64,000 bases of DNA, taken from NCBI RefSeq assembly GCF_000286835.2, contig NZ_AJYD02000031.1, positions 109,161 through 173,160 on the forward strand, given 5' to 3'. The translations under genes and the position numbers were made by a program. The DNA comes from Enterovibrio norvegicus FF-33 (GTDB taxonomy: Bacteria; Pseudomonadota; Gammaproteobacteria; Enterobacterales; Vibrionaceae). A model generated the notes under the pieces. The model did no database searches. It was given only the letters and a program-made list of their open reading frames with translations, and was not told where the DNA came from. This document shows positions 19,784 through 29,240 of this stretch, in pieces (position 1 is the stretch's first letter; each line of letters opens with the position of its first letter).

Positions 19784-20554
19784 TTAGTTTTTTGCTTCAG
19801 CTGCTGCTTTCGCGATACCCGCGAAGCTTTCTGCGATCAGCGCAGCGCCACCAACGAGTGCACCGTCGATGTCTGGTTGAGCGAAGTATGCTGCTGCGTT
19901 TTCTGGCTTAACAGAACCGCCGTATTGGATAACAACGTTCTTCGCCACTTCTTCGCTCTTCGCAGCGATGTGAGCACGAATTGCTGCGTGGATGCGTTGT
20001 GCATCTTCAGCTGTTGCTGCTTTACCGGTACCGATAGCCCAAATTGGTTCGTATGCGATAACTGCACCGTTCAACGCTTCAACACCTTGGGTGTTGATCA
20101 CAGCGTCAAGTTGACGTGCACATACTGCCAGCGTTTCGCCCGCTTCGTTCTGTGCGTCTGATTCACCGATGCAAAGAACCGGCACAAGGCCATTTTCTTT
20201 CAAGAATGCAAATTTCTTAGCAACGAACTCGTCAGATTCTTCGTGGTATTCACGACGCTCTGAGTGACCGATGATGATGTGAGTCGCACCGAAGTCTTTC
20301 AGCATGTCTGGAGAAATGTCACCTGTGAACGCACCGGTTTGGTTAACGTCAACATTTTGTGCACCCAGAATGATTTTGCTTTGTGCTTTACCTAGCAGTT
20401 GCTCTGCCAGATCCAAATACATAACAGGTGGTGCGATAGCAACATCAACACCTTCAACACCGTTAAGTTCAGCTTCAAGGCCTTTGATCAGGTCAGCGAC
20501 CATTGCTTTGTTACCGTTAAGTTTCCAGTTACCCATTACTAGTGGACGGCGCAT
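19784..20554 (-). CDS. tpiA: Triosephosphate isomerase
   Basis: 256 residues from ATG 20554, preceded by GGAG; an upstream extension to 20575 is unlikely. It interconverts dihydroxyacetone phosphate and glyceraldehyde 3-phosphate. Catalytic residues are seen in Gly-Asn-Trp-Lys-Leu-Asn-Gly (Lys), Ile-Gly-His-Ser-Glu-Arg-Arg (His) and [10 protein letters not shown] (Glu and the mobile loop). The 279 bases upstream to the next gene hold only promoter-like AT-rich DNA. Confidence 0.98.
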   Translation of the reverse strand: MRRPLVMGNWKLNGNKAMVADLIKGLEAELNGVEGVDVAIAPPVMYLDLAEQLLGKAQSKIILGAQNVDVNQTGAFTGDISPDMLKDFGATHIIIGHSERREYHEESDEFVAKKFAFLKENGLVPVLCIGESDAQNEAGETLAVCARQLDAVINTQGVEALNGAVIAYEPIWAIGTGKAATAEDAQRIHAAIRAHIAAKSEEVAKNVVIQYGGSVKPENAAAYFAQPDIDGALVGGAALIAESFAGIAKAAAEAKN

Positions 20555-20833
20555 AGGAATTTCTCCGTAATCCAATTATCAAAATCAATTGCTGGGAACG
20601 ATAGCAGCAGACCCGCTAGCATTTCCTGCTCAAAATCATAAATGCCATCGTTTGTACGCGTTTTACGTCGAAATGTGAACCTTTGAGTAATAAATTTTCG
20701 TTATAAATTTTCGGATTAGCGCGGACAGACGACAGATAGCAAGGTGTGATCTGAGGTCAATATTCCTCTTCCTAGTAACAATCGCTCGAAATGCTGGGGT
20801 AAAGTGGCTCAAAATCGTAACAAGGAGCGAGTT

Positions 20834-21181
20834 ATGCCTCATATTGTCATGGAGTACAGTGATCCGGTTTCAGAGCGGGTAAATGTCGGTCAGTTATTGG
20901 AGGACTTGCACCAAACGGCTATCGGTAGTGGCGAGTTTGGTGTGGCGGACGTGAAATCACGGGCGTACGCTAGTCACGAGTGGTTGATTGGCGATTCTGA
21001 CAATCAGGAAAACTTCATTCACGTGACGTTGTGGTTACTTGATGGGCGCGATGAAAATCAAAAGAAAAATTTGAGCCACGCTTTCTTGGATGTATTGAAG
21101 CAACATGGTGCCGACGTGAAGAGTTTAACAGTGGATGTTCGGGATATGGACAGACGCTGGTATGCCAAAGAAATGCGATAG
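20834..21181 (+). CDS. 5-carboxymethyl-2-hydroxymuconate delta-isomerase-like tautomerase
   Basis: 115 residues from ATG 20834, which follows an AAGGAG site and exposes Pro2 (Met-Pro-His-Ile-Val-Met-Glu-Tyr), the catalytic proline of the tautomerase superfamily. The frame extends upstream to 20804, but that would bury the proline. It resembles the CHMI/HpaF family of homoprotocatechuate degradation, yet no other gene of that pathway is present in the window. Its real substrate is therefore unknown. Confidence 0.8.
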   Translation: MPHIVMEYSDPVSERVNVGQLLEDLHQTAIGSGEFGVADVKSRAYASHEWLIGDSDNQENFIHVTLWLLDGRDENQKKNLSHAFLDVLKQHGADVKSLTVDVRDMDRRWYAKEMR

Positions 21182-21195
21182 ATGTAATCAACAAA

Positions 21196-21235
21196 AGAAA
21201 AAAAACGGCGGCGGTAAATACCCCGCCGCTGAAAA
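21196..21235 (-). terminator. Terminator of the DUF3135-like gene
   Basis: CGGCGG/CCGCCG stem with a loop of about 10 bases. On the minus strand it follows the gene's stop and ends in T8 (A-run at 21198-21205 on the plus strand). Confidence 0.8.
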
Positions 21236-21241
21236 ACTGAG

Positions 21242-21580
21242 TTAGCCTTCCACAGCAACAGTCTCGCTGTTGCGCTTCGGGTGCAATGTAGTGACGGTTG
21301 CGTTTCGCTCAGTTAAAGCTGCTGGGTCATTGATGGCAGTTGAGAAACGGTCAAATTGACGCATCAACTCTTTCATCAATAACGCGTTAACATGGTTAGG
21401 GTTTTTCCCTGATGCAATGACACGATTAATGTGGCTCATCTGAGCGCGCAATTTAGGCTGCATGTTGTCACTTGCGCTGACGATGATCTCTTCGCTCATT
21501 TCTATTCTTAGCGCGTCTAGCGCCTGCGGGTCGGATTCCGCTAAAGCTTTTAATTCGTCAAATGAAGGCATGGTTTTCAT
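21242..21580 (-). CDS. DUF3135-like small protein
   Basis: 112 residues from ATG 21580, preceded by AAGGAG; a longer frame to 21649 has no ribosome site. Opening Met-Lys-Thr-Met-Pro-Ser-Phe-Asp-Glu-Leu-Lys, then an acidic helical half and a basic C-terminal half. No signal peptide, membrane segment or cysteine motif is seen. It resembles a small family found in vibrios and relatives (DUF3135, from memory); the function is unknown. It has its own terminator and probably its own promoter. Confidence 0.65.
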   Translation of the reverse strand: MKTMPSFDELKALAESDPQALDALRIEMSEEIIVSASDNMQPKLRAQMSHINRVIASGKNPNHVNALLMKELMRQFDRFSTAINDPAALTERNATVTTLHPKRNSETVAVEG

Positions 21581-21844
21581 GGCATTACTCCTTGTGGCTG
21601 CGCATGACTTGCCTTTGACTATACGGTTAAAAAATGAGCGATCAATCACACCGCCGCCTCAAAAATGAGACGATGATGCTTGGATGGTTAGGTGTGTTTT
21701 TAGTTTGATACAGGTAATTGTTTGATAGCGACAGAAAACACGGTATACGGTATTCATTAGTCTTATTTTTGAGATGGTGATGTAAAAGTTACGCGAAATG
21801 ATTGAAACCGATGAAATGGGGCATTGCGCCCCACATCTGGCATC

Positions 21845-22588
21845 TTACCAATACTGCTCGGTGGTGATGTGGCCAGGTTTGCGGCGTAAGTTTTTCTCTA
21901 ATCCCTTTTGTTCAAGCAGTGCACGCACGTCTTTGACCATTTGAGGATTACCACACAGCATGATTTGGCTTTTCTCTGGTGTGAGCGGTATACCCACTAC
22001 GCGTTCTAGCATGCCGTCTTCTAAGGCGTGGGTGATCCGGCCGGACAGTGCGCCCGCCTTGGGTTCTCTGCTTACGAAGGGTTGAACTAAAATTTGGTCG
22101 CTGTGTTTTTTCTTCAGTTCATTGATTTCCGCCTGATAGCTTAGATCAGCGGAAAAGCGTACGGCATGTATCAAGACGACTTTTCGGAACCGTTGCCAGA
22201 CTTCTTCTTCTTGTAAAATAGACAGGAAGGGCCCAAGTGCCGTACCCGTGGAAATCATCCACAAGTGCTCGCCTTGAGGGATTTCTTCTAGCGTGAAGAA
22301 GCCGGTGGCGTCTTTAGTGATCATCACGTTGTCGCCCGCTTCGAGTTCGTGCAGGCGTGGTGAGAGCAATCCATCTGCTACGCGTGTGGCGTAGATTTCG
22401 AGATACTTGCTGCTGGGTGGGTTGACGTAGGAATAGGCGCGTTGAATCAGTTTACCGTCAATTTCTAGCCCAAGCTTGGCAAACTGTCCCGCAACAAAAG
22501 GCGCAACGTCGGCGTCCAGCGTCAGGCTGAACAGGTCTTTGTTCCAGCGTCGATTTTCAATCACTTCCGCTTTGATCCAAGTCGCCAT
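21845..22588 (-). CDS. fpr: Ferredoxin/flavodoxin-NADP+ reductase
   Basis: 247 residues from ATG 22588 (an ATG at 22594 is also possible). It passes electrons between NADPH and flavodoxin or ferredoxin. The FAD motif Arg-Ala-Tyr-Ser-Tyr-Val, the NADP-binding Gly-Thr-Ala-Leu-Gly-Pro-Phe and Met-Leu-Cys-Gly-Asn-Pro are visible, and the protein ends in Tyr-Trp as in the bacterial subclass. It begins 20 bases after a Cys-rich regulator gene on the same strand, so the two are probably cotranscribed. A TGGGGC/GCCCCA hairpin at 21817-21833 with a weak T-rich tail may end the unit. Confidence 0.95.
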   Translation of the reverse strand: MATWIKAEVIENRRWNKDLFSLTLDADVAPFVAGQFAKLGLEIDGKLIQRAYSYVNPPSSKYLEIYATRVADGLLSPRLHELEAGDNVMITKDATGFFTLEEIPQGEHLWMISTGTALGPFLSILQEEEVWQRFRKVVLIHAVRFSADLSYQAEINELKKKHSDQILVQPFVSREPKAGALSGRITHALEDGMLERVVGIPLTPEKSQIMLCGNPQMVKDVRALLEQKGLEKNLRRKPGHITTEQYW

Positions 22589-22608
22589 ACACACTCCTCA
22601 GCAAATAA

Positions 22609-23247
22609 TTATCTGGATGACGCCTGCGTGCTTTTTGGTTGAATGTTATAGGTGCAGCGGCGTTGCCCTTCAATGATGTGTTCGTCTCGTGTGACGACAT
22701 AGTCATCACCGAGCACCGTCTTAAATATGTGCTTTTCTGACTTACACAGGGCCGGACATCGTTTGGCGGCCTGACAAATAGGGCAATGGTTCTCAATCAG
22801 CAGGAAGCCCGTTTCGGTTTCCTGAAGCTCTGCCATGTAACCTTCGTTCTCTCTAAGATACGCCAAGGTTTCAAGTTTAGCCTTTAAATTATGGCAATCT
22901 TTGAGCGCATCGCGGTATTGCTGCAACGTTTTTTCTTCACGTTGCTGGATGACTTGGGTGAGTCCAGCTTCGCCAAACAGACTCTCTACGGACTCAATCA
23001 CTGAAATGGCCAGATCGCCGTGACTGTCGGCAAATCGACGATGCCCTTCGGCGGTGAGTGACCAATGGCGAGTCGGTCGGCCGACTTTTACTCGAACATC
23101 ACTAAAATCCAACAGGCCATCGTCTTCCATGGTTTGCAGATGTTGGCGGATCCCCATGGTGGTCATGCTCATTTCATCAGCCAATACACGCGCGCTGATG
23201 GCGCCTTCGCGTTTTATCTTGTGCAGGATTTTATCGACTGTTTTCAT
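22609..23247 (-). CDS. Winged-helix regulator with C-terminal cysteine cluster (SufR/DeoR-like)
   Basis: 212 residues. The N-terminal winged helix (about 1-75) reads like COG2345 regulators: Ile-Ser-Ala-Arg-Val-Leu-Ala-Asp-Glu-Met, then Met-Gly-Ile-Arg-Gln-His-Leu. A helical linker follows, then a cysteine cluster near residue 170 (Cys-x2-Cys-x5-Cys-x3-Cys) and one more Cys near residue 200. SufR-type proteins use such cysteines to hold an iron-sulfur cluster, so a redox or iron-sulfur sensor is likely; the ligand is inference. It is upstream of fpr in the same direction and divergent from the efflux pair at 23544. Confidence 0.8.
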   Translation of the reverse strand: MKTVDKILHKIKREGAISARVLADEMSMTTMGIRQHLQTMEDDGLLDFSDVRVKVGRPTRHWSLTAEGHRRFADSHGDLAISVIESVESLFGEAGLTQVIQQREEKTLQQYRDALKDCHNLKAKLETLAYLRENEGYMAELQETETGFLLIENHCPICQAAKRCPALCKSEKHIFKTVLGDDYVVTRDEHIIEGQRRCTYNIQPKSTQASSR

Positions 23248-23451
23248 CGTACTCTCGTTCCTATGCTTTACGTTCCATTATGAAGTGAGCTTGCTAAATA
23301 AAGCAATGTCTTTACTTAGTTATTGCGCTGAATGGCTTTTTGCACCGAGAGAATCCCAGATGTCGGGCCGAATGAATAAAAGATGTCATTTAAATGAGAT
23401 GGCTTGTCACAACACTAAAACTGAACGAAAAAACCTAATGATATGTTTCAT

Positions 23452-23545
23452 ATGAGACCGCAAATCGGGAATCCAGTCACTAGACTCTCCCAGTCTGGCT
23501 CAAACAACGCGGGCCAATTTAGCGCGTCTACCCGGGAGGTCTCAT
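23452..23545 (+). promoter_or_regulatory. Inverted repeats in the leader of the efflux operon
   Basis: ATGAGACC at 23452-23459 is the exact reverse complement of GGTCTCAT at 23538-23545. The second copy covers the end of the ribosome site (GGGAGG) and the start codon at 23544. Pairing of the two would hide the translation start. Between them lies a smaller inverted repeat, AGACT-CTCCC-AGTCT (23482-23496), which could be a repressor operator. Confidence 0.4.
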
Positions 23546-24599
23546 GACTGAAAAACGCGGTTTTCCTTTTCGTAATGTCATGATCCTTATCGGTGTTGTG
23601 GTGGTGTTGGTGGTTGCAGCGTATTTTTATGTTCGCCATCAAGATCAATATCCGAGTACCGATGATGCGTATGTTCATGGCAACATTCTTTATATCGCCC
23701 CACAGATAAGCGGTCAGCTAACTGAAGTGAATGTTTACGATTTCCAGCATGTCGATCAAGGCGCAGTAATCGCGAGAATCGACCCTTCGGCGTATCAAGC
23801 GCGCGTGGAACAAGCGCAAGCTGCTTATGAAAATGCGACGGCAGCAAACAAGGCGACGAGTGATGCGATTGTGGGGGCAAGTGCGCAAATCCGCGCTGCG
23901 TCAGCCCAGTTGCTTGATGTGCAAGCCAAGTATCGCCGCAACATGGCGCTGGTGGACAAGGGGCTGCTACCCGCACAAGAAGGCAGTGACTTGAAGGCAG
24001 AGCTTGCTGCGGCAAAAAATAACCTTGATGTGGCGCGGGCAAGAATGTCGCAGCTCATCAGTGAGCAGGGCGCGTCAGGCACAGAAGCGCCTGCGGTTCG
24101 ACAAGCGGCGGCGGCCTTGTCTGAGGCGTCGTTAAATCTCTCTTATACGTCCATTATTGCGCCGACATCTGGCACTTTAGGGGATGTGAACGTGAGACCG
24201 GGAAGTGTGGTTGCGCCAGGTCAAGCGCTGATGCCCTTGATTGAAGACAATTCGTTTTGGGTCGAGGCGAATTACAAAGAAGATGACATTGGCAATATAG
24301 CTGCTGGGATGACAGCCAGTGTGGTTCTCGATATGTATTCAGATACCACCTTCAGTGGCGTTGTTCAGGCTATCTCGCCGGCTAGCGGTTCCTCGTTTTC
24401 TCTGTTGCCGCCAGAAAATGCCACAGGTAATTGGGTGAAAGTACCCCAGCGTTTTCCCGTTCGCTTGACCATCACGACGGCGGGAGATTCGAAGCCATTG
24501 CGCGTTGGTGCCAGTGCAACGGTGACCATTGATACGTTGAAAACGGATGCCTCAAAAACAGGCACCTCAAAAACTGATGCCACGGATCAGCAGCAATGA
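23544..24599 (+). CDS. emrA: EmrA/HlyD-family membrane fusion protein
   Basis: 351 residues. One N-terminal membrane helix (about 12-30) is followed by a biotinyl-lipoyl half (Tyr-Pro-Ser-Thr-Asp-Asp-Ala-Tyr-Val near residue 37, the typical EmrA opening), a coiled-coil hairpin (about 85-190) and the second lipoyl half with a beta-barrel. It is the periplasmic adaptor of a tripartite pump. The last about 20 residues are a low-complexity Lys/Thr/Ser/Asp/Gln tail with a repeated Lys-Thr-Asp-Ala-Ser-style unit. Its stop overlaps the emrB start (ATGA). The exported compounds are unknown. Confidence 0.88.
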   Translation: MTEKRGFPFRNVMILIGVVVVLVVAAYFYVRHQDQYPSTDDAYVHGNILYIAPQISGQLTEVNVYDFQHVDQGAVIARIDPSAYQARVEQAQAAYENATAANKATSDAIVGASAQIRAASAQLLDVQAKYRRNMALVDKGLLPAQEGSDLKAELAAAKNNLDVARARMSQLISEQGASGTEAPAVRQAAAALSEASLNLSYTSIIAPTSGTLGDVNVRPGSVVAPGQALMPLIEDNSFWVEANYKEDDIGNIAAGMTASVVLDMYSDTTFSGVVQAISPASGSSFSLLPPENATGNWVKVPQRFPVRLTITTAGDSKPLRVGASATVTIDTLKTDASKTGTSKTDATDQQQ

Positions 24600-26149
24600 C
24601 AGCCAGTAACCCGAGTATGGCAAGCAACGGGCCTATGCCTCCCGGAGCCAGTCGTACCATGATCACTTTGGCGGTGATGCTCTCTGCCATCATGGTGCTG
24701 CTCGACATGACGATTGCCAATGTGTCGTTGCCGCACATGATGGGTTCACTGGGTGTGACCTCGGAGCAAGTCACGTGGGTGTTAACCTCTTATTCGATGG
24801 CGGAAGCCATTTTCATTCCTCTGGCGAGCTATTTCAGCCTACGTTTTGGTTCTCGACGTTTGCTCTTGGTGTCTGTCGCGGGTTTCATGGTGATGTCTGC
24901 AGCGTGTGGACAGGCAGATTCGCTGACGGAAATGATTGTCTTCCGTATCTTGCAAGGGGCGTTCGGGGCATCAGTGATCCCGCTGTCGCAATCTATTATG
25001 GTGCAGATTTATCCGCAGGAAGAACGCGGTAAAGCAATGGCATTGTTTTCGGTCGGCATACTGCTTGGACCTATCTTGGGTCCAACCGTCGGCGGTCTTA
25101 TTACGGAGCACATGGATTGGCGGTGGATATTCTATGTCAATGTTCCTGTGGGCATGCTGTGTTTGACGTTGTTGGCGGTGTTCGTTCGCTTGGATGGGCG
25201 GGACAAAACCTCGGTGGATTGGCCACTGGTCTTTGGTATGGCGATCGGGATTGGTCTGCTCCAGTTAGTGCTTGAACGCGGTAATCAGGATGGTTGGTTT
25301 AGTTCTAATACGATTTTGTTCGCTTTCATCATCAGTATGATTGCTTGGGCATTTTTCCTTCAGCGATCCTTTCGCACCAAAGGCGACATTGCTCCGATGT
25401 GGCTATTGAAAGACAGAAACTTGCTGTTGTCCTGCATCGTCATGACAGGTTTTTCGATGGGGATGTTTGGCATTACCCAATTGCAGCCGATGATGCTAGA
25501 GCAACTGCTGAATTATCCGGTGGATACAACGGGGTTCGTGATGGCGCCCAGAGGCTTAGCCTCCGCCATCGTATTGCTGTCAATTTCCCGCATTATTGAC
25601 CGACTCGATCCGCGAATGTTGATTGTGGTCGGCTTGGTGCTCAATGGTATCGGCAGTTTTATGATGATGAGTTATTCGCTCGACATCGATGTGTACTGGG
25701 TCTTGCTGCCGAGCATTATTCAAGGGGCGGGGATGGGGCTGGTGTTTGCACCGCTTAGTCAGCTTGCCTATGCCACGTTGTCGCCGAAGAATACCGTGGG
25801 CGGAGCGGTGATTTTCAACCTTTGCCGAACCTTAGGAAGCTCGTTTGGGATTTCCATCGTGAATACCTATTTCAGCCAAATTCAGCAAAAAGAGTGGCAT
25901 GCATTAGGCGGTGGCGTGACGCCGGATAACCCTGTTGTGCAGCAACTTGCCGCGTCGCAAGGCACGACAGTGACGGACCCGAGTTTTATTGCGTCAGTGA
26001 CACAATTGCTGCATCAGCAATCGACCTTGCTGGCGTTTGTTTACTCGTTTGGCTTTATCATGGTCTCTTATATTGTGTTGATACCACTGTTAGCCTTGTT
26101 TAAAAAACCACCGGATAAGAAAGCCGCTAAGGTGGAAGCGTCTCCCTGA
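24596..26149 (+). CDS. emrB: EmrB/QacA (DHA2) family MFS multidrug transporter
   Basis: 517 residues, the length of 14-helix DHA2 transporters. The motif Leu-Asp-Met-Thr-Ile-Ala-Asn-Val-Ser-Leu-Pro in TM1 and the antiporter motif around Gly-Ile-Leu-Leu-Gly-Pro-Ile-Leu-Gly-Pro in TM5 are typical. It is a proton-driven inner-membrane exporter working with the overlapping emrA product. No outer-membrane factor gene is nearby, so a TolC from elsewhere is expected. A bidirectional terminator follows. Confidence 0.92.
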   Translation: MTASNPSMASNGPMPPGASRTMITLAVMLSAIMVLLDMTIANVSLPHMMGSLGVTSEQVTWVLTSYSMAEAIFIPLASYFSLRFGSRRLLLVSVAGFMVMSAACGQADSLTEMIVFRILQGAFGASVIPLSQSIMVQIYPQEERGKAMALFSVGILLGPILGPTVGGLITEHMDWRWIFYVNVPVGMLCLTLLAVFVRLDGRDKTSVDWPLVFGMAIGIGLLQLVLERGNQDGWFSSNTILFAFIISMIAWAFFLQRSFRTKGDIAPMWLLKDRNLLLSCIVMTGFSMGMFGITQLQPMMLEQLLNYPVDTTGFVMAPRGLASAIVLLSISRIIDRLDPRMLIVVGLVLNGIGSFMMMSYSLDIDVYWVLLPSIIQGAGMGLVFAPLSQLAYATLSPKNTVGGAVIFNLCRTLGSSFGISIVNTYFSQIQQKEWHALGGGVTPDNPVVQQLAASQGTTVTDPSFIASVTQLLHQQSTLLAFVYSFGFIMVSYIVLIPLLALFKKPPDKKAAKVEASP

Positions 26150-26195
26150 TTCACGGTGTCTAGGTTTGCTGTACCAAGATAAATTGATGACCATT

Positions 26196-26223
26196 AAAAA
26201 AGCACGCCGAGGCGTGCTTTTTC
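26196..26223. terminator. Bidirectional terminator between emrB and glpX
   Basis: AAAAAGCACGCC/GGCGTGCTTTTT with a short loop; T-run on both strands. Confidence 0.9.
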
Positions 26224-26269
26224 TGTATTAAGCTATCGCTACAGTGAGCAATAGCGGCAGTCATTGACG

Positions 26270-27277
26270 TTATAGAATGATGTCTTTCACTGCGTCGTCT
26301 TTGCGATCCATATAGTGGATAGACTTGATGCGACGGATAGTGCGGCACTTACCGCGGATAAGCAGGGTTTCCGTGGTGGCAATGTTCCCTTTGCGGGTAA
26401 TGCCTTCCAACAGGTCGCCTTTGGTGATGCCGGTTGCAGAGAAGATAACATTGTCGCTGCTGGCCATGTCAGACATGCTCAGGCAAATGTTGGTTTCAAT
26501 GCCCATTTCTTTGCAGCGAGCAATTTCAATTTCGCCCATGCGGCGGTTATCTTCATTGTCTTCTTTTACTTCATGACGCGGCAGCAGGCGACCATTCATG
26601 TCACCGCCCAATGCGCGGATCGCGGCAGCAGAAATTACCCCTTCAGGTGCGCCACCAATGCCATACATGAGGTCAACTTCGCTGTCAGGCATACAGGTTA
26701 GGATCGAAGCGGCAACGTCGCCGTCAGGGATGGCGAAAACGCGCACACCCATTTCCTGCATTTCGCGGATGGTGTCGTCATGACGTGGTTTCGCGAGTGT
26801 GGTGACAACCAACTCATCCAGTGATTTACCCAGTGCATTAGCGACGTTAATCAGATTGTCGCGCAGCGGCAATTCAAGGTTGATAACCCCTTTGGCTTCT
26901 GGGCCAACACACAGTTTTTCCATGTACATGTCAGGCGCTTTCAAGAAGCTGCCTTTCTCAGCCGCGGCTAGCACTGCCAGTGCGTTTGACTGACCCATTG
27001 CGGTCATGCGCGTGCCTTCGATCGGGTCAACCGCGATGTCTACTGCATCGCCGCCCAAACCGACTTTTTCACCAATGAATAGCATGGGTGCATCGTCGAT
27101 TTCACCTTCACCAATAACAATTTCACCTTCGATGTCGGTTTTATTCAGAAGAATACGCATTACTTCGACTGCTGCACCGTCTGCTGCGTTCTTGTCACCG
27201 CGGCCAAGCCACTTGTAACCCGCCAGTGCCGCGCCCTCTGTGACGCGTGAAAAAGCCATTGCTAAATCGCGTTTCAT
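26270..27277 (-). CDS. glpX: Fructose-1,6-bisphosphatase class II
   Basis: 335 residues from ATG 27277, the family length; a frame to 27310 is not needed. It hydrolyses fructose 1,6-bisphosphate in gluconeogenesis, using manganese. The lithium-sensitive phosphatase motif Val-Asp-Pro-Ile-Glu-Gly-Thr lies near residue 85, and Gly-Glu-Gly-Glu-Ile-Asp-Asp-Ala-Pro-Met precedes it. It follows glpK in the same direction, as in E. coli, but a strong terminator lies between, so it is probably expressed mainly from its own promoter. Confidence 0.97.
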   Translation of the reverse strand: MKRDLAMAFSRVTEGAALAGYKWLGRGDKNAADGAAVEVMRILLNKTDIEGEIVIGEGEIDDAPMLFIGEKVGLGGDAVDIAVDPIEGTRMTAMGQSNALAVLAAAEKGSFLKAPDMYMEKLCVGPEAKGVINLELPLRDNLINVANALGKSLDELVVTTLAKPRHDDTIREMQEMGVRVFAIPDGDVAASILTCMPDSEVDLMYGIGGAPEGVISAAAIRALGGDMNGRLLPRHEVKEDNEDNRRMGEIEIARCKEMGIETNICLSMSDMASSDNVIFSATGITKGDLLEGITRKGNIATTETLLIRGKCRTIRRIKSIHYMDRKDDAVKDIIL

Positions 27278-27398
27278 CCGATCTCCAGTGTCATTATTTT
27301 GTGGCATCAAAAGCTACCAAAATCAGTGTCTGATAGCGAAAAAACTCGGCGCGGATTTTACCATAAGCAAATAGGAAACGTTTGCGTTTTTGAGACGA

Positions 27399-27424
27399 AA
27401 AAAAAGGGGCTTACCCCTTTTTCA
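27399..27424 (-). terminator. Intrinsic terminator of glpK
   Basis: AAAAGGGG/CCCCTTTT stem with a 4-base loop, followed by T8 on the minus strand, 35 bases past the glpK stop codon. Confidence 0.88.
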
Positions 27425-27456
27425 ATAATGGTCAGTACATTAAGCAGGTTTGAAGG

Positions 27457-28962
27457 TCAGTCGACATGCCATCCCTTTGAACACTCAATAGCGCGTTGCC
27501 AACCCACGTGACGACGGTTACGTTTGCCATCATCAGCACTTGGGCTAAAGCATCGGTCGATTTCCGCTTTGTTCTTGAGCTCATCAATACTGCTCCAGAA
27601 ACCGACGGCGAGTCCCGCCAAATAGGCCGAGCCCAATGCGGTCACCTCGGTCACCTTGGGGCGATGCACTTCGGTGTTGAGTACATCAGACTGGAATTGC
27701 ATCAAAAAGTTATTGGCAACGGCACCACCATCGACTTTGAGAAAGTCGAGTTTGATGCCCGAGTCTGCTTGCATTGCAGTAATCACATCCAGCGATTGAT
27801 AGGCGATACCTTCGAGCGTCGCGCGGATAATATGGTTGGCATTGACGCCGCGCGTGATGCCGACGATGGTGCCGCGCGCATAAGGGTCCCAATGGGGCGC
27901 GCCAAGGCCAGTGAAAGCGGGCACGACATACACGCCGTTGCTGGTATCCACCTTGGTAGCGAAGTACTCAGAGTCCTTGGCATCTTTGATCAGATGCATC
28001 TCATCGCGCAGCCATTGAATCGATGCACCGCCCATAAACACCGCGCCTTCGAGTGCGTATGCTACTTCGCCTTTAGGGCCGCACGCCAACGTGGTCAGCA
28101 AGCCGTTTTGGGATGACACTTTTTCTTTGCCTGTGTTCATCAACAAAAAGCAGCCTGTGCCATAGGTGTTTTTGGCTTGGCCGGCTTCGACGCACATTTG
28201 GCCAAACAGCGCGGCTTGCTGATCGCCTGCAATGCCTGCAATTGGGATCCGCGTACCGCCTTTACCCCCAATATTGGTTTCGCCGTATACCGTAGACGAG
28301 GATTTCACCTCTGGCATCATGCACGAAGGGATACCAAGCGCTTTGAGCATGGAGTCATCCCATTCAAGGGTATTGATGTTAAATAGCATGGTACGGCTAG
28401 CATTGGTGTAATCGGTAACGTGAACACGTCCCTGCGTCATCTTCCAGATGAGCCAAGTATCGATAGTGCCGAACAGCAGGTCGCCTTTTTCAGCAAGTTC
28501 ATGTGCACCTTCAACATGATCGAGAATCCATTTTACTTTGGTGCCAGAGAAATACGGGTCAATCACCAAGCCAGTATTTTCTTTGACGTATTTTTCGTAG
28601 CCATCAGATTTCAATTGCTCGCAAATAGGCGCGGTGCGACGGCATTGCCAAACAATGGCGTTGTAAATGGGTTTTCCCGTATGACGGTTCCAAACCACGG
28701 TCGTTTCACGTTGATTGGTGATGCCAATTGCTGCCACTTGATCTGAGCGAATGCCTGCTTTTCCCAATGCTTCTATCAAGGTCGAACTTTGGCTGGCATA
28801 TATCTCGAGTGGGTCGTGCTCAACCCAGCCTGATTGAGGGTAAATCTGGGGGAATTCGCGCTGGGCGACCGTGACAATATTGGCATCGTGGTCAAGGATA
28901 ACGGCTCGGGAGCTGGTGGTTCCCTGATCTAACGCGACAACGTATTTTTGCTCGGTGCTCAT
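27457..28962 (-). CDS. glpK: Glycerol kinase
   Basis: 501 residues from ATG 28962, preceded by AGAGGA; the frame upstream to 29013 is not used. It phosphorylates glycerol to sn-glycerol 3-phosphate. FGGY-kinase signatures are visible: Asp-Gln-Gly-Thr-Thr-Ser-Ser-Arg near the start, the glycerol site with Asn-Gln-Arg-Glu-Thr, and Gly-Asp-Gln-Gln-Ala-Ala-Leu-Phe-Gly. In E. coli it follows glpF; here no glycerol facilitator gene precedes it, although the upstream region has a good GlpR operator. Confidence 0.97.
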   Translation of the reverse strand: MSTEQKYVVALDQGTTSSRAVILDHDANIVTVAQREFPQIYPQSGWVEHDPLEIYASQSSTLIEALGKAGIRSDQVAAIGITNQRETTVVWNRHTGKPIYNAIVWQCRRTAPICEQLKSDGYEKYVKENTGLVIDPYFSGTKVKWILDHVEGAHELAEKGDLLFGTIDTWLIWKMTQGRVHVTDYTNASRTMLFNINTLEWDDSMLKALGIPSCMMPEVKSSSTVYGETNIGGKGGTRIPIAGIAGDQQAALFGQMCVEAGQAKNTYGTGCFLLMNTGKEKVSSQNGLLTTLACGPKGEVAYALEGAVFMGGASIQWLRDEMHLIKDAKDSEYFATKVDTSNGVYVVPAFTGLGAPHWDPYARGTIVGITRGVNANHIIRATLEGIAYQSLDVITAMQADSGIKLDFLKVDGGAVANNFLMQFQSDVLNTEVHRPKVTEVTALGSAYLAGLAVGFWSSIDELKNKAEIDRCFSPSADDGKRNRRHVGWQRAIECSKGWHVD

Positions 28963-29134
28963 GGTGTGTCCTCTTTCGTTCCTTGTAAAAGCATAGTGCG
29001 ACTTGGCCGACACTAGGTTTCATGCTGTGTCGTTTTTATTGTTGAATGGCGGTGCATAAGGGCAAACCTTCACATCACTGACACGTTGCCTACTTTAGTG
29101 ACGAAACGACTTTCGTGAAGTGTTGACGTGGAAA

Positions 29135-29154
29135 AATGTGCGTTCGCTCATTAT
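29135..29154. promoter_or_regulatory. CRP-like site upstream of glpK
   Basis: TGTGC-N6-TCATT within an A/T-rich frame, compared with the consensus TGTGA-N6-TCACA (four of five, then three of five). It lies about 180 bases upstream of the glpK start, beside the GlpR operator. Catabolite activation of glycerol genes is known in E. coli. Confidence 0.4.
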
Positions 29155-29164
29155 TTGTTCATTA

Positions 29165-29184
29165 TCTGCTCGAAATCGAACATT
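29165..29184. promoter_or_regulatory. GlpR operator upstream of glpK
   Basis: The 20-mer centred on GCTCGAAATCGAACAT fits the E. coli GlpR consensus WATKYTCGWWAWCGARMATW at 19 of 20 positions as I align it. It supports repression of glpK by the glycerol-3-phosphate repressor. Confidence 0.7.
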
Positions 29185-29240
29185 GAGCGTCTCATTTTGC
29201 AGAGGATGTGAGTATTCGAATATATGGGGAGATAAATGAG

